From CAWCWK01 sp963842125 (GTDB taxonomy: Bacteria > Pseudomonadota > Alphaproteobacteria > Rhizobiales > CAWCWK01), in contig CAWJFE010000005.1 in the NCBI GenBank assembly GCA_963842125.1, positions 434,001 through 498,000 on the forward strand: 64,000 nucleotides of DNA. The letters run 5' to 3'. Under the pieces are notes generated by a model, which was not told the origin of the DNA, ran no database searches, and saw nothing but the letters and a program-made list of their open reading frames with translations. A program made the translations under genes and the position numbers. Positions 8,564-17,299 of the stretch are shown here, in pieces; position 1 is the stretch's first letter; the number at the start of each line of letters is the position of its first letter.

Positions 8564-10111
8564 GTGACCACCCTTCGCACCGTCTTCGCCGATCAACTCA
8601 CCCGAGGCATCGCGAGCTTGCGCGATTGTGAGGCGGGCGACGTCGTCCTCATGGTCGAGGTGCGCGAGGAGGCGACCTATGTGCGCCACCACAAGAAGAA
8701 GATCGCCTTTCTCTTCTCCGCCATGCGCCATTTCGCCGAAGCATTGCGCGCCGAGGGAGTGACCGTCGACTACGTGACGCTCGATGCGCCCGGCAATACC
8801 GGCTCCTTCACCGGCGAGCTCGTGCGGTCCGTGAAGAGGCACGGCGCTACCCGCGTCGTCGCGACGGAGCCCGGCGAATGGCGTGTGCTGGAGGCGATGC
8901 GGCAGTGGGAGGCCGAGGCCGGTGTGCCGGTCGACATCCGTCCCGACGACCGCTTCCTGTGCTCGCACGCCGAGTTCGCCGACTGGGCGGAGGACCGCAA
9001 GGCGATGCGGATGGAGTATTTCTACCGCGAGATGCGTCGCCGCACCGGCTATCTGATGACGGAGGAGGGCAAGCCCGTCGGCGGACAGTGGAACTACGAT
9101 CACGACAATCGCGGCGCGCTGCCCAAGGACATCGCCGTGCCGCCGCGGCCGAGCTTTCCGCTGGATGCGATCACGCGCGAGGTCATGGATCTCGTCGCGC
9201 GTCGTTTCGGCAACCATTTCGGCGATCTGGAGCCGATGCACTTCGCCGTCACCCGAGAGGGTGCGCTGGAGGCATTGGACGGGTTCTGTACTACCCATCT
9301 GCCGCTCTTCGGCGACTATCAGGATGCCATGCGCACGGGCGAGCCGTTCCTCTTCCACGCCGTGCTGAGCCCGTACATCAATTCTGGCCTGCTGCTCCCG
9401 GCGGAGGTCTGCGAGCGCGCGATCGCGGAATACGAGGCGGGCCGCGTGCCCCTCAACGCCGTCGAGGGCTTCGTGCGGCAGATCATCGGCTGGCGCGAAT
9501 ACGTGCGCGGCATCTACTGGCTGCTGATGCCGGACTACGAGCACACCAACTATCTCGGCGCCGACCGCCCGCTGCCTGATTTCTACTGGACCGGCGAGAC
9601 CCGAATGAACTGTCTCCATCAGGTCGTGACCGAGACGCGCGAGAACGCCTACGCCCACCACATCCAGCGCTTGATGGTGACGGGCACCTTCGCGCTGCTG
9701 GCCGGGCTGAAGCCCTACGAGGTGGAGGCGTGGTATCTCGTCGTCTACGCCGATGCCTACGACTGGGTCGAGCTGCCCAACGTCCACGGCATGATCCTCT
9801 TCGCCGACGGCGGCATGCTCGGCTCCAAGCCCTATGCGGCGTCGGGCGCCTATATCGACCGCATGTCGGACTACTGCAAAGGCTGCCTCTACAGCGTGAA
9901 GGAAAAGACCGGCCCGACGGCCTGCCCCTTCAACTACCTCTATTGGGACTTCCTCGACCGCAACCGCGAGAAGGTCGGCGGCAATCCCCGCATGGCCAAC
10001 ATGTTCCGAACCTGGGACCGCTTCTCGGACGAGAAGCGCGACACGGTCCGCGCGGACGCCAAGGCGTTCCTCGCATCGGACGAGATGCGCGCCAGTGGAG
10101 AATGGCGCTGA
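8564..10111 (+). CDS. Iron-sulfur bacterial cryptochrome / (6-4) photolyase (PhrB/CryB type)
   Basis: Light-driven flavoprotein of the FeS-BCP family. Characterised members repair UV (6-4) photoproducts or act as photoreceptors and bind FAD, a lumazine antenna and a 4Fe-4S cluster. With the GTG at 8564 the product is 515 aa and the four candidate cluster cysteines fall at C350, C438, C441 and C454, the numbering known for Agrobacterium PhrB. That coincidence also supports this start over an in-frame GTG at 8525. Residues 1-130 form the antenna-binding alpha/beta domain (TTLRTVFADQL). The C-terminal helical domain carries the cysteines (MNCLHQ, YCKGC, TACPFNYLYW). It is divergent from DUF2256. 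Confidence 0.93.
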   Translation: MTTLRTVFADQLTRGIASLRDCEAGDVVLMVEVREEATYVRHHKKKIAFLFSAMRHFAEALRAEGVTVDYVTLDAPGNTGSFTGELVRSVKRHGATRVVATEPGEWRVLEAMRQWEAEAGVPVDIRPDDRFLCSHAEFADWAEDRKAMRMEYFYREMRRRTGYLMTEEGKPVGGQWNYDHDNRGALPKDIAVPPRPSFPLDAITREVMDLVARRFGNHFGDLEPMHFAVTREGALEALDGFCTTHLPLFGDYQDAMRTGEPFLFHAVLSPYINSGLLLPAEVCERAIAEYEAGRVPLNAVEGFVRQIIGWREYVRGIYWLLMPDYEHTNYLGADRPLPDFYWTGETRMNCLHQVVTETRENAYAHHIQRLMVTGTFALLAGLKPYEVEAWYLVVYADAYDWVELPNVHGMILFADGGMLGSKPYAASGAYIDRMSDYCKGCLYSVKEKTGPTACPFNYLYWDFLDRNREKVGGNPRMANMFRTWDRFSDEKRDTVRADAKAFLASDEMRASGEWR

Positions 10112-10149
10112 CGCTGCGGTGCCCTCTGAGGGGCCAATCCTCGGCGCCG

Positions 10150-10197
10150 GATCCCCCTCATCCGCCTGCCGGCACCTTCTCCCCGAGGGAAGAAGGT
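10150..10197. repeat. Dispersed intergenic repeat downstream of glnE
   Basis: The sequence CCCCCTCATCCGCCTGCCGG followed by CACCTTCTCCCCGAGGGAAG is the reverse-oriented relative of the repeat at 112-150. It sits between the converging photolyase and glnE genes and includes an imperfect stem, CCTTCT / AGAAGG. Confidence 0.55.
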
Positions 10198-10219
10198 AAG
10201 TTCGACGCGAGAGGCGTGG

Positions 10220-13093
10220 CTAGTCGGCCTGTCCGTCCGCGGCCAACCGATCCACCGTCTCCGCAAACACACGCGCGCAGACCTCGCCATGCGCAGCCAG
10301 TTTCGCGGTCACAGCCCCGTTGCCGCCCAGATGAAAGGCCCGCGCGACGCCATCACGCACGCGCTGCCCGACAGTGTCCGGATCGTAGAGTTCGGGCGCT
10401 GCGACGGCGGTGAACTGGAGGAGGGCCGAGTAGTCGCGGTGGGCGATGAGGAGGGCGCGGGCATCGCCGTCGCCGAGCGCGCCGTCCAGCCGCAGCGCGT
10501 CGATGGCGCGGGCGGTGTGGGGCTCGGCCGGGCAGGCGCGGACGATCTGGAGGAGCTGCGCGGTAAACTCGAGGTCGAAGAGGCCGCCATCGCGCAGCTT
10601 CACGTCCCAGGCTCCGCGCGGGCGGCGCTCCTTGGCGATGAGGGCGCGCATGTCGCGGACCTCGCGCGCCGTCGATGCCGGGGGGAGGGCGTGGCTCTGC
10701 GCGACGGCGATGGCGGCCTTCACGTCCCGCACCAGCGCGTCCGGCCCGACGATGACGCGGGCGCGGGTGCGGGCCAAGGCCTCCCAGGTTTGTGCGGTGC
10801 CGGCATGATAGGCGGCGAAGGCGGGCAGGGTGGTCACGAGCGGGCCGGACTTGCCCGACGGTCGCAGCCGCATGTCGACATCGTAGAGGCGACCGACCGC
10901 CGTGGGGCTCGTCAGTGCCGTCACCAGCGTCTGGCCCAGTGCTGCCGACCAGCGCTCGCGAGAGACGGGGCGATGGCCCTCCGTCATCGCGGCCATGTCG
11001 CCTGGCGCTACGAAAAGGAGGTCGAGATCGGAGGCCGCCGTCATCTCGCCCGCGCCCATCCGCCCCATCGCGACGACGGCGAGGCCGCCGCCTTGGAGCG
11101 TGCCGTGCCGGCGCTCCACCTCGGTCTGCGCCACGGGCAGCAACGTCGCGATGCACGCCTCGGCGAGCGCGGTGAAGGCGCGGCCGGCTTCATCCGGCGG
11201 GGCGAGGCCGCGGAGGACATGCGTGCCGATGCGAAAATGCGCGCCCGCATGGTAGCGCCGCACGGCGTCGAGGGCGGGCTCGAAGCTGCGGTCGGCGCCG
11301 ATCGCGTCCCGCAGCTCGGCCTCGTGCGTGGCGCGGACGGGAAGGTCTGTCCAGAAGTCGGGCTCGAGCGCCGCGCCCAGCACGTCCGGGTTGCGGGCCA
11401 GATGCTCGGCCAGCGGGGCGTCGAGCCCGGCGGTCTCGGTGATAAGCTCGATGAGCTTCGGGCGCGCGGCCAGCATGGCGAAGAACTGCAAGCCCGTCGG
11501 CAGACGCGAAAAGGCGGCGTCGAGCCGGGCGAGACCGCGATCGGGGTCGGGACTGGCGGCGAGGGATTCGAGGAGGGCGGGCAGCACCCCGCGCAGCATC
11601 TCCCGGGAGCGTTCGCCGCGCATGGCTGGATAGCGGCCCTGCATCCACACGTCGATCAGCCCTGCGCCATCGTCCGGCCGGGCAAAGCCGAGGCGGGCGA
11701 GCCGCTCCGCGATCGAGCCCTCGGCCGGCTCCGCGACGGTCTCCGCCTCGCCGCCGGGCAGACGCGCGAAAAGGGCGTCGAAATGTCGTGACACGGTCCC
11801 CAGCACGGGCATGAGGCGACGGCTGAGCGCGGTGCCGTCCGCGTCTCCCGCCAGCCGCGCCACGCGGTCGAGATCGGGCCCGGGTTCGGGCAACGTCTGC
11901 GTCTGCATGTCGGCGAGCATCTGAAGGCGGTGTTCGAGATCGCGCAGGATGCGGTAGGCGCCGTGGAGATCGTCTCGCACGGTGGCATCCGTCCAGCCCG
12001 CCTCGACGAGGGCGTCGAGGGCGGTGACGGTCTCGCGCAGACGCAGGCTCTCATCGCGGCCGCCGAAGATGATCTGCTGCGTCTGCGCATAGAACTCGAC
12101 CTCGCGGATGCCGCCCCGTCCGCGCTTCAGATCGTGCCCCGCGACGGCGAGCGCGCCGTGGCCGAAATGGCTGTTGATCCGCGCCTTCAGCGCCCGAACC
12201 TCGGAGAGCGTCGCGAAATCGAGATGGCGGCGCCAGACGAAGGGGCGGAGCGCCGCGAGAAAATCGTCGCCGGCCGTCTCGTCGCCAGCGCAGATGCGGG
12301 CCTTGATGTAGGCCAATCGCTCCCAGGTGCGGCCGAGCCCTTCATAGTAGGTCTCGGCCGTCAGCACAGAAATCGCCATCGGCATCGCGCCGGGGTCGGG
12401 GCGAAGGCGCAGATCGGTGCGGAAGACGTAACCGTCCCGCGTGCGCTCGGAGAGGATCTGCACGAGATCGCGCGTCAGACGCACGAAGCCTTGTTGCAGC
12501 GCGCCTCTGTCCGCGCCTGGAAGACGGTCCGGGTCGAAGAGGCAGATGAGGTCGATGTCGGATGAATAGTTGAGCTCGCCGGCGCCATGCTTGCCGAGCG
12601 CGAGGATGAAATAGCCCGACGTCGCCGGGTCCGCCGCTTCGGCGGGCAGCTTGCCGCGCGTGACGGCCTCGCGGAGGAGGAAGGCGAGGGCGGAGCGCAC
12701 GCTCGAGTCGGCAAGGTCGGTGAGGGCCTGGGTGACGTCCTCGAGCGACCAGAGGCCGCCAAGGTCGGCGAGCGCGATGAGAAGGGCGGCCTTCGCCTTG
12801 GCAATGCGCAGGCGTGCCATAAGCGCCGCGCGATTGGCATCCTCCGCCGGCGATGCGTCGTCGAGGAGGCCGCGCATGACGGCTGCCGCGTCTGCCGCCG
12901 CGTTCTCGCGCAGCCAATCGGCATGTCTCTCGCACAGCATCGCGAGATAGGAGCTGTTGGACGCCGCGCCAAGGATCAACGCGTGAAGCGGCCCGCCCTC
13001 GCTCGCGACCAGGCGTGCTACCGCAGCGCCGCGCGGATCGTCCCCCGGAGGCGGCGCGCGTCTGGCCTGACTAAGAGAACGATCCATGCCCAT
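10220..13093 (-). CDS. glnE: Bifunctional glutamine synthetase adenylyltransferase/adenylyl-removing enzyme
   Basis: Controls nitrogen assimilation by attaching AMP to, or removing it from, glutamine synthetase in response to PII signals. The 957-aa product has two nucleotidyltransferase domains in tandem: the N-terminal one with NYSSDIDLICLFD near residue 178 and the C-terminal one with AASDLDLLFV near residue 688, each followed by helical regulatory segments. This is the normal length and order for GlnE. I chose the ATG at 13093; upstream sequence in frame lacks family similarity and includes a dispersed repeat. It is transcribed alone, away from the PaiB-like gene. Confidence 0.95.
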   Translation of the reverse strand: MGMDRSLSQARRAPPPGDDPRGAAVARLVASEGGPLHALILGAASNSSYLAMLCERHADWLRENAAADAAAVMRGLLDDASPAEDANRAALMARLRIAKAKAALLIALADLGGLWSLEDVTQALTDLADSSVRSALAFLLREAVTRGKLPAEAADPATSGYFILALGKHGAGELNYSSDIDLICLFDPDRLPGADRGALQQGFVRLTRDLVQILSERTRDGYVFRTDLRLRPDPGAMPMAISVLTAETYYEGLGRTWERLAYIKARICAGDETAGDDFLAALRPFVWRRHLDFATLSEVRALKARINSHFGHGALAVAGHDLKRGRGGIREVEFYAQTQQIIFGGRDESLRLRETVTALDALVEAGWTDATVRDDLHGAYRILRDLEHRLQMLADMQTQTLPEPGPDLDRVARLAGDADGTALSRRLMPVLGTVSRHFDALFARLPGGEAETVAEPAEGSIAERLARLGFARPDDGAGLIDVWMQGRYPAMRGERSREMLRGVLPALLESLAASPDPDRGLARLDAAFSRLPTGLQFFAMLAARPKLIELITETAGLDAPLAEHLARNPDVLGAALEPDFWTDLPVRATHEAELRDAIGADRSFEPALDAVRRYHAGAHFRIGTHVLRGLAPPDEAGRAFTALAEACIATLLPVAQTEVERRHGTLQGGGLAVVAMGRMGAGEMTAASDLDLLFVAPGDMAAMTEGHRPVSRERWSAALGQTLVTALTSPTAVGRLYDVDMRLRPSGKSGPLVTTLPAFAAYHAGTAQTWEALARTRARVIVGPDALVRDVKAAIAVAQSHALPPASTAREVRDMRALIAKERRPRGAWDVKLRDGGLFDLEFTAQLLQIVRACPAEPHTARAIDALRLDGALGDGDARALLIAHRDYSALLQFTAVAAPELYDPDTVGQRVRDGVARAFHLGGNGAVTAKLAAHGEVCARVFAETVDRLAADGQAD

Positions 13094-13150
13094 CGGCCCG
13101 ACCGTAGCCCACGACGACAGCCAAGGCGATTGGCGATCACAGCTCTCACT

Positions 13151-13188
13151 CGCCTCCTCTTCGTTCTCCCCTCGGGGAGCTGGCTCGG
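13151..13188. repeat. Dispersed intergenic repeat upstream of glnE
   Basis: A degenerate member of the repeat family also seen at 112-150 and 10150-10197, recognisable by TTCTCCCCTCGGGGAGCTGG. It lies in the 314-bp gap between the divergent glnE and PaiB-like genes. The rest of that gap holds both promoter regions and no further gene. Confidence 0.45.
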
Positions 13189-13407
13189 TCGGCGGCTTCG
13201 AGCTGCTGGCTCTTTTGCGGAGGCCGCGCGGCTGCGAGCGGCTCGACCTGGTCCTGCACTTCGGCCGGAGATGAGGAATCGGTCGTGCGGTCGACTTCAG
13301 GCTTCCATCATTGGCGAACGCGCCGTGATGGTCTGGCACACGCCTTTTGATGTCTCCACGCGCCTCTGGTGTGCTAGCAGACGCTGCCGACTTCGAGGAG
13401 CTCGCCC

Positions 13408-14043
13408 ATGTTCCAACCCGCCATCTTCCGCGAGGACCGCCCCCAGGTCCTCCACGATCTCATGCGCATGCACCCCTTCGCGACACTCGTCTCGGCGGCG
13501 ATCGGGCCGGTGACGGCGGATCATGTGCCGTTGATCCTGCACGAAGACGAAGGGTCGCTCGGCGTGCTGCGCGGCCATCTCGGCGCGGGCAATCCGCTCT
13601 TTCGGGAGACCTATGGCGAGATTGCGGTTCTGACCGTCTTCCAGGGGCCGCAGGCCTATGTCACGCCGTCCTGGTACGCGTCGAAGCTGGAACACGGCAA
13701 GGTGGTGCCGACGTGGAACTACGTCGTGGCGCATGCGCGCGGCCGGCTCCGGTTCGAGCGCGATCCGGCTTGGCTCCTCGCCCATCTCGATGCCCTGACC
13801 CACCAGCACGAGAGCCACCGGCCGAAACCCTGGGCGGTATCGGACGCGCCGCCGGCCTTCATCGCCCGGCAATTGAAGGGGCTCGTCGGGTTCGAGATCG
13901 CGATCGACGATCTCTCGGGCGTCTGGAAGGTCAGCCAGAACAAGCTGGACGCCGACCGCTCGGGCGTCGAGGCCGGCCTGAGGGATGCCGATACGCCGAT
14001 GCAGGCGGCGATCTCCGACCTCGTCAGAGACCGCGCGCCCTAG
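13408..14043 (+). CDS. FMN-binding PaiB-family protein
   Basis: A 211-residue protein of the split-barrel FMN-binding family named after Bacillus PaiB, originally described as a negative regulator; the biochemical role in proteobacteria is unclear. Family segments include the N-terminal FREDRPQVLHDLMRMHPFAT, an ADHVPL strand, AYVTPSWY and VPTWNYVVAHARG, which form the flavin-binding barrel. The length is typical and the domain complete. It converges on rpoH with only 10 bp between stops. The annotation as a transcription regulator should be treated as historical. Confidence 0.88.
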   Translation: MFQPAIFREDRPQVLHDLMRMHPFATLVSAAIGPVTADHVPLILHEDEGSLGVLRGHLGAGNPLFRETYGEIAVLTVFQGPQAYVTPSWYASKLEHGKVVPTWNYVVAHARGRLRFERDPAWLLAHLDALTHQHESHRPKPWAVSDAPPAFIARQLKGLVGFEIAIDDLSGVWKVSQNKLDADRSGVEAGLRDADTPMQAAISDLVRDRAP

Positions 14044-14053
14044 GCACAGTAAG

Positions 14054-14959
14054 TCACGCCGGCGCTTCGATCTGCCGGCTCTGCTCGGGCAGAAGCGCGA
14101 CGGCGGCGAGCTTCTTGACCTGGTCCTGCACCTTCTCGAAGGCGCGGACCTCGATCTGGCGGACGCGCTCTCTGGAGACGCCGAACTCGCCGGAGAGCTC
14201 TTCGAGCGTGATCGAATCCTCCGACAGACGACGCGCCTCGAAGATGCGGCGCTCGCGGTCGTTGAGAACGTCCATGGCCTCGTGCAGCATGTCGCGGCGC
14301 ATGTCCTTCTCCTCCCTCTCGGCGAGCATCGACTCCTGCGTCTCCGAATCGTCGACGAGGAAGTCCATCCACTGCGACGAGTCGGCCTCGGCCGAGCGCA
14401 TGGGCGCGTTGAGGCTCGCGTCCCCGCCGAGGCGGCGGTTCATCGAGATCACGTCCTCCTCGGTCACGCCGAGCTTGGTCGCGATGACCTTGACCTGGTC
14501 GGGGCGAAGATCGCCCTCCTCGAGCGCGTCTATGGACGACTTGGCCTTGCGCAAGTTGAAGAAGAGCTTCTTCTGATTGGCCGTCGTGCCCATCTTCACG
14601 AGGCTCCACGAGCGCAGGATGTATTCCTGGATCGAGGCGCGGATCCACCACATCGCGTAGGTCGCGAGGCGGAAGCCCTTGTCGGGGTCGAAGCGCTTGA
14701 CGGCCTGCATGAGGCCGACATTGCCCTCCGAGACGACCTCGGACATGGGGAGCCCGTAGCCGCGATAGCCCATCGCGATCTTCGCCACGAGGCGCAAGTG
14801 CGACGTCACCATCCGGTGCGCGCTTTCCTGGTCTTCATCCTGCTGCCACTTCTTGGCGAGGGTGAACTCCTCGTCGGGCTTCAGCATGGGGTATTTACGG
14901 ATCTCCTGCAGGTAGTGGGACAGACCACCTTCGGAGGAAATGCTTGGCATGGAGGCCAT
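14054..14959 (-). CDS. rpoH: RNA polymerase heat-shock sigma factor sigma-32
   Basis: Directs RNA polymerase to heat-shock promoters. The 301-aa product has sigma region 2 with the RpoH-box-proximal segment, including VAKIAMGYRGYGLPMSEVVS and the region-2.4 stretch FRLATYAMWWIRASIQEYIL. Region 4 carries GVSRERVRQIE near the C terminus. The start at 14959 is set by an AAGGAG (14969-14974) seven bases upstream; an in-frame ATG eleven codons earlier has no such site. The rluD homologue lies 128 bp upstream on the same strand, an order conserved in many alphaproteobacteria. Only one rpoH is seen here, though relatives often have two. Confidence 0.95.
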   Translation of the reverse strand: MASMPSISSEGGLSHYLQEIRKYPMLKPDEEFTLAKKWQQDEDQESAHRMVTSHLRLVAKIAMGYRGYGLPMSEVVSEGNVGLMQAVKRFDPDKGFRLATYAMWWIRASIQEYILRSWSLVKMGTTANQKKLFFNLRKAKSSIDALEEGDLRPDQVKVIATKLGVTEEDVISMNRRLGGDASLNAPMRSAEADSSQWMDFLVDDSETQESMLAEREEKDMRRDMLHEAMDVLNDRERRIFEARRLSEDSITLEELSGEFGVSRERVRQIEVRAFEKVQDQVKKLAAVALLPEQSRQIEAPA

Positions 14960-14968
14960 AAGTCGTAT

Positions 14969-14974
14969 CTCCTT
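14969..14974 (-). promoter_or_regulatory. Ribosome binding site fixing the rpoH start
   Basis: AAGGAG on the minus strand, separated from the ATG at 14959 by nine bases. It decides between two in-frame start codons in favour of the shorter protein. Confidence 0.7.
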
Positions 14975-15087
14975 GGTCTCGACCGGGTTCAAGGCCCGGT
15001 GAAACTGCGGCGCCCTCGTGAGGGCTGAATGGATTCAGTCTAGCGCATCAAGCACCGACTTTGTTCCAAAATCGGTACGGTGGGCTC

Positions 15088-16077
15088 TTACATTGTCGTA
15101 ATCTCTTCGATCAGTCTGGCTAATGGTTCGGGCGGCGGGGCCTCGAAGCGCATCGCTTCGCCGGTAACCGGATGCTCGAAGCCAAGCGTGCGGGCGTGGA
15201 GCGCCTGACGGCCGAGCGCTTCCAGCGCTGCACGGGCGGGCTCCGACAGTTTGGTAGATTTCGTCGCCATGTGCTGGCCGTAGACGGCATCGCCCAGAAG
15301 CGGGTGGCCGACATGGGCCATGTGGACACGGATCTGGTGCGTGCGGCCGGTCTCCAGCGTACAGGCGACCTGAGAGACGAGCCCGCCGGCGAGACGCGCT
15401 TCGGTCCGCACATGCGTGATGGCGTGGCGGCCGCCTTCGCGGTGCGCCGGGACGACGGCCATCTTGGTGCGGTGGTGCGGTGCGCGGTCGAGAGGTGCAT
15501 CGATGCTGCGCGCGAAGCCAGGGTCGCCCCAGACGAGCGCGACGTAGCTGCGCACCATCCGCCCGTCGCGTCCATGGGCGGCGAACTGCTCGGAGAGGCC
15601 CTGGTGCGCTGCGTCCGTCTTGGCGACGACGAGGAGGCCGGACGTTTCCTTGTCGAGCCGGTGAACGATGCCGGGGCGTGCCACGCCGCCGATCCCGCTC
15701 AGGCTGTCGGCGCAATGCGCGAGGAGGCCGTTGACGAGCGTGCCGTCCCATTGGCCAGCACCCGGATGGACGGTGAGGCCGGCCGGCTTGTCGATGACGA
15801 TGAGCGCGTCGTCCTCATGGACGATCACGAGCGGCATCGCCTGCGCGACGGGCTCGGCCGGGCGGACGGCGGGAAGAGCGACGACGATCGCATCCCCTTC
15901 CGCGACCGGGCGCTTCGGCTCCGTCACGACGGCGCCGTTCACGCGAACCTGGCCCTCTTGGATGAGCGCCTTCAGCCGGCTGCGCGTCAGCCCGTCGAGC
16001 GCGTCGGCGAGCGCCTTGTCGAGGCGCGCGCCGGCGCCCGCCTCGTCGATCTCGACATGGCGGGTCGCACCGACCAC
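15088..16077 (-). CDS. rluD: RluA/RluD-family 23S rRNA pseudouridine synthase
   Basis: Converts specific uridines of 23S rRNA to pseudouridine. The 329-aa product has an N-terminal S4 RNA-binding domain (residues about 12-75, with RLDKALADALDGLTRSRLKA) and a catalytic domain whose HRLDKETSGLL motif places the nucleophilic aspartate near residue 141. Length and domain order are those of RluD. The exact target positions cannot be read from sequence, so the symbol is by family. The gene precedes rpoH on the same strand and is divergent from the DUF6476-like gene with an 83-bp gap. Confidence 0.88.
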   Translation of the reverse strand: MVGATRHVEIDEAGAGARLDKALADALDGLTRSRLKALIQEGQVRVNGAVVTEPKRPVAEGDAIVVALPAVRPAEPVAQAMPLVIVHEDDALIVIDKPAGLTVHPGAGQWDGTLVNGLLAHCADSLSGIGGVARPGIVHRLDKETSGLLVVAKTDAAHQGLSEQFAAHGRDGRMVRSYVALVWGDPGFARSIDAPLDRAPHHRTKMAVVPAHREGGRHAITHVRTEARLAGGLVSQVACTLETGRTHQIRVHMAHVGHPLLGDAVYGQHMATKSTKLSEPARAALEALGRQALHARTLGFEHPVTGEAMRFEAPPPEPLARLIEEITTM

Positions 16078-16160
16078 CGGGCCGTGCGTTTCGCTGCCCT
16101 GTTCCCAATCCTGGCTCAGTCGCCTAGTCCTCGCTACATCGCTCCTCGACGACGGCCCTC

Positions 16161-16508
16161 ATGACCGACCCCGCATCCCCTTCCACAGGCGCTCCGGATC
16201 CACACGTGCCGGAGCCCCGAAAGCCCTGGACGGCGACCGAGCGCATCCTCCTGGGCAGCATCGTCTTCATGACGATGCTCATCCTCGTCGGGCTCGTCGC
16301 CGTGACGGTGCGCATGCTGTCGGGCGGCGGAACGGCGGGACCTGGCGAGGCGCGCATCACGCTCGACGGTCCGGTCGAGACGATGGCTCTCGACGGCGAT
16401 CGGATCGCGATCCAGACGCGCGGTGCGGAAGGGGTGTCCATCCGCATATACGATATCCGGACCGGATTGGAAGAGGGACGGATCGCCGTCGACGGCGTGA
16501 CCGACTGA
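16161..16508 (+). CDS. DUF6476-like single-pass membrane protein
   Basis: A 115-residue protein with a proline-rich cytosolic N terminus, one transmembrane helix at about 32-53 (SIVFMTMLILVGLVAVTV) and a C-terminal extracytoplasmic domain of about 60 residues. Its size, topology and position divergent from the RluD gene fit the alphaproteobacterial family annotated DUF6476; I rely on layout more than on a motif. Function unknown. Confidence 0.6.
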   Translation: MTDPASPSTGAPDPHVPEPRKPWTATERILLGSIVFMTMLILVGLVAVTVRMLSGGGTAGPGEARITLDGPVETMALDGDRIAIQTRGAEGVSIRIYDIRTGLEEGRIAVDGVTD

Positions 16509-16599
16509 CGGCGCGTCGGCCGACCTGGGGGATTTCCAGTCAATTCACGACGCGCCGGAGCCCGCCGGACGTCTTGTCCGGTAGGCTCGGCCCTAACCC

Positions 16600-17073
16600 C
16601 TAGCGGCAGACGATGTCGCCGTACTGGGTGCGGTAGCAGAATTCCTCGCGGGGCTGCTGGCCGATGGTGATGCCGAAGTTGAAGTTCGTTTCCGGCTCCA
16701 GCACCTCCTGCTCGATATACTCGCGCTGGCGATAGCCGTCGCGGGGATAGACGCCGGGGGCGGGGCGGCCGACGACCACGGGCGCGGGCGTCACCCGGCG
16801 CGGGCCGCGAACGGCCGCGTTGATCCGGCGCAGATAGCGTCCCGAGACCCAGCCCTGACGACCGTCGAAGACGACCCGGCACCAGCTGCCGCTGCACTGC
16901 CCGGCATCGATGAGGACGCCGGCGGGAATGGTGTCGAGCACGCTATAGGCCGTGCCGGGGCCGGCGCGCATGTTGAGCGTCGTCGTCACCGTCGCGTCAT
17001 AGGCGCTGGCGGCGGCGGTGAGGCCGAACGTGGCGACGGCGGCGAGGCCGAGCAGGCGAAGGGACTTGAGCAT
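16600..17073 (-). CDS. Secreted bacterial SH3 domain protein
   Basis: A 157-residue protein with a clear signal peptide (basic start, hydrophobic LLGLAAVATFGLTAAASA, cleavage near residue 24), then an SH3b domain with NMRAGPGTAYSVL and GWVSGRYLRR at about 28-85. The rest is proline- and arginine-rich and low complexity, ending in a short conserved-looking segment with two cysteines. Such proteins usually bind cell-wall peptides in the periplasm. The substrate is unknown and no hydrolase domain is fused to it. It converges on the DUF6476-like gene. Confidence 0.82.
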   Translation of the reverse strand: MLKSLRLLGLAAVATFGLTAAASAYDATVTTTLNMRAGPGTAYSVLDTIPAGVLIDAGQCSGSWCRVVFDGRQGWVSGRYLRRINAAVRGPRRVTPAPVVVGRPAPGVYPRDGYRQREYIEQEVLEPETNFNFGITIGQQPREEFCYRTQYGDIVCR

Positions 17074-17183
17074 GGGATGCGACTCCTGAAACGCGCGGAC
17101 CGGCCGAGGGGGGAATGCCGGCCCGCAGGGATGACCATGACCCGGTGTAGCGCGTACGCGCTGAACCGGAACTGAATGGCGCG

Positions 17184-17240
17184 TTAATGCGCTCGTTAAC
17201 CCCTTACTAACGCCTCACCCGGCAAATGTTGCCTGCCGGG
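17184..17240 (+). promoter_or_regulatory. Upstream region of flhA: CtrA-like half sites and an inverted repeat
   Basis: TTAA at 17184-17187 and TTAAC at 17196-17200 are separated by eight bases, one more than the TTAA-N7-TTAA site bound by the cell-cycle regulator CtrA. Just downstream, CCCGGCA (17218-17224) and TGCCGGG (17234-17240) form a 7-bp inverted repeat that also contains GGCAA/TTGCC. A role in flagellar gene control is inference only. Confidence 0.3.
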
Positions 17241-17299
17241 GTCTCATTGCGGGACACGCCGGCATGGCCCTTGGCGGGTTCATTGGGTTTGGGGGTAGC

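Noticed and set aside
17218..17240. Sigma-54 promoter before flhA
   Set aside because: GG and GC elements are present, but their spacing is two bases too short for the -24/-12 pattern.
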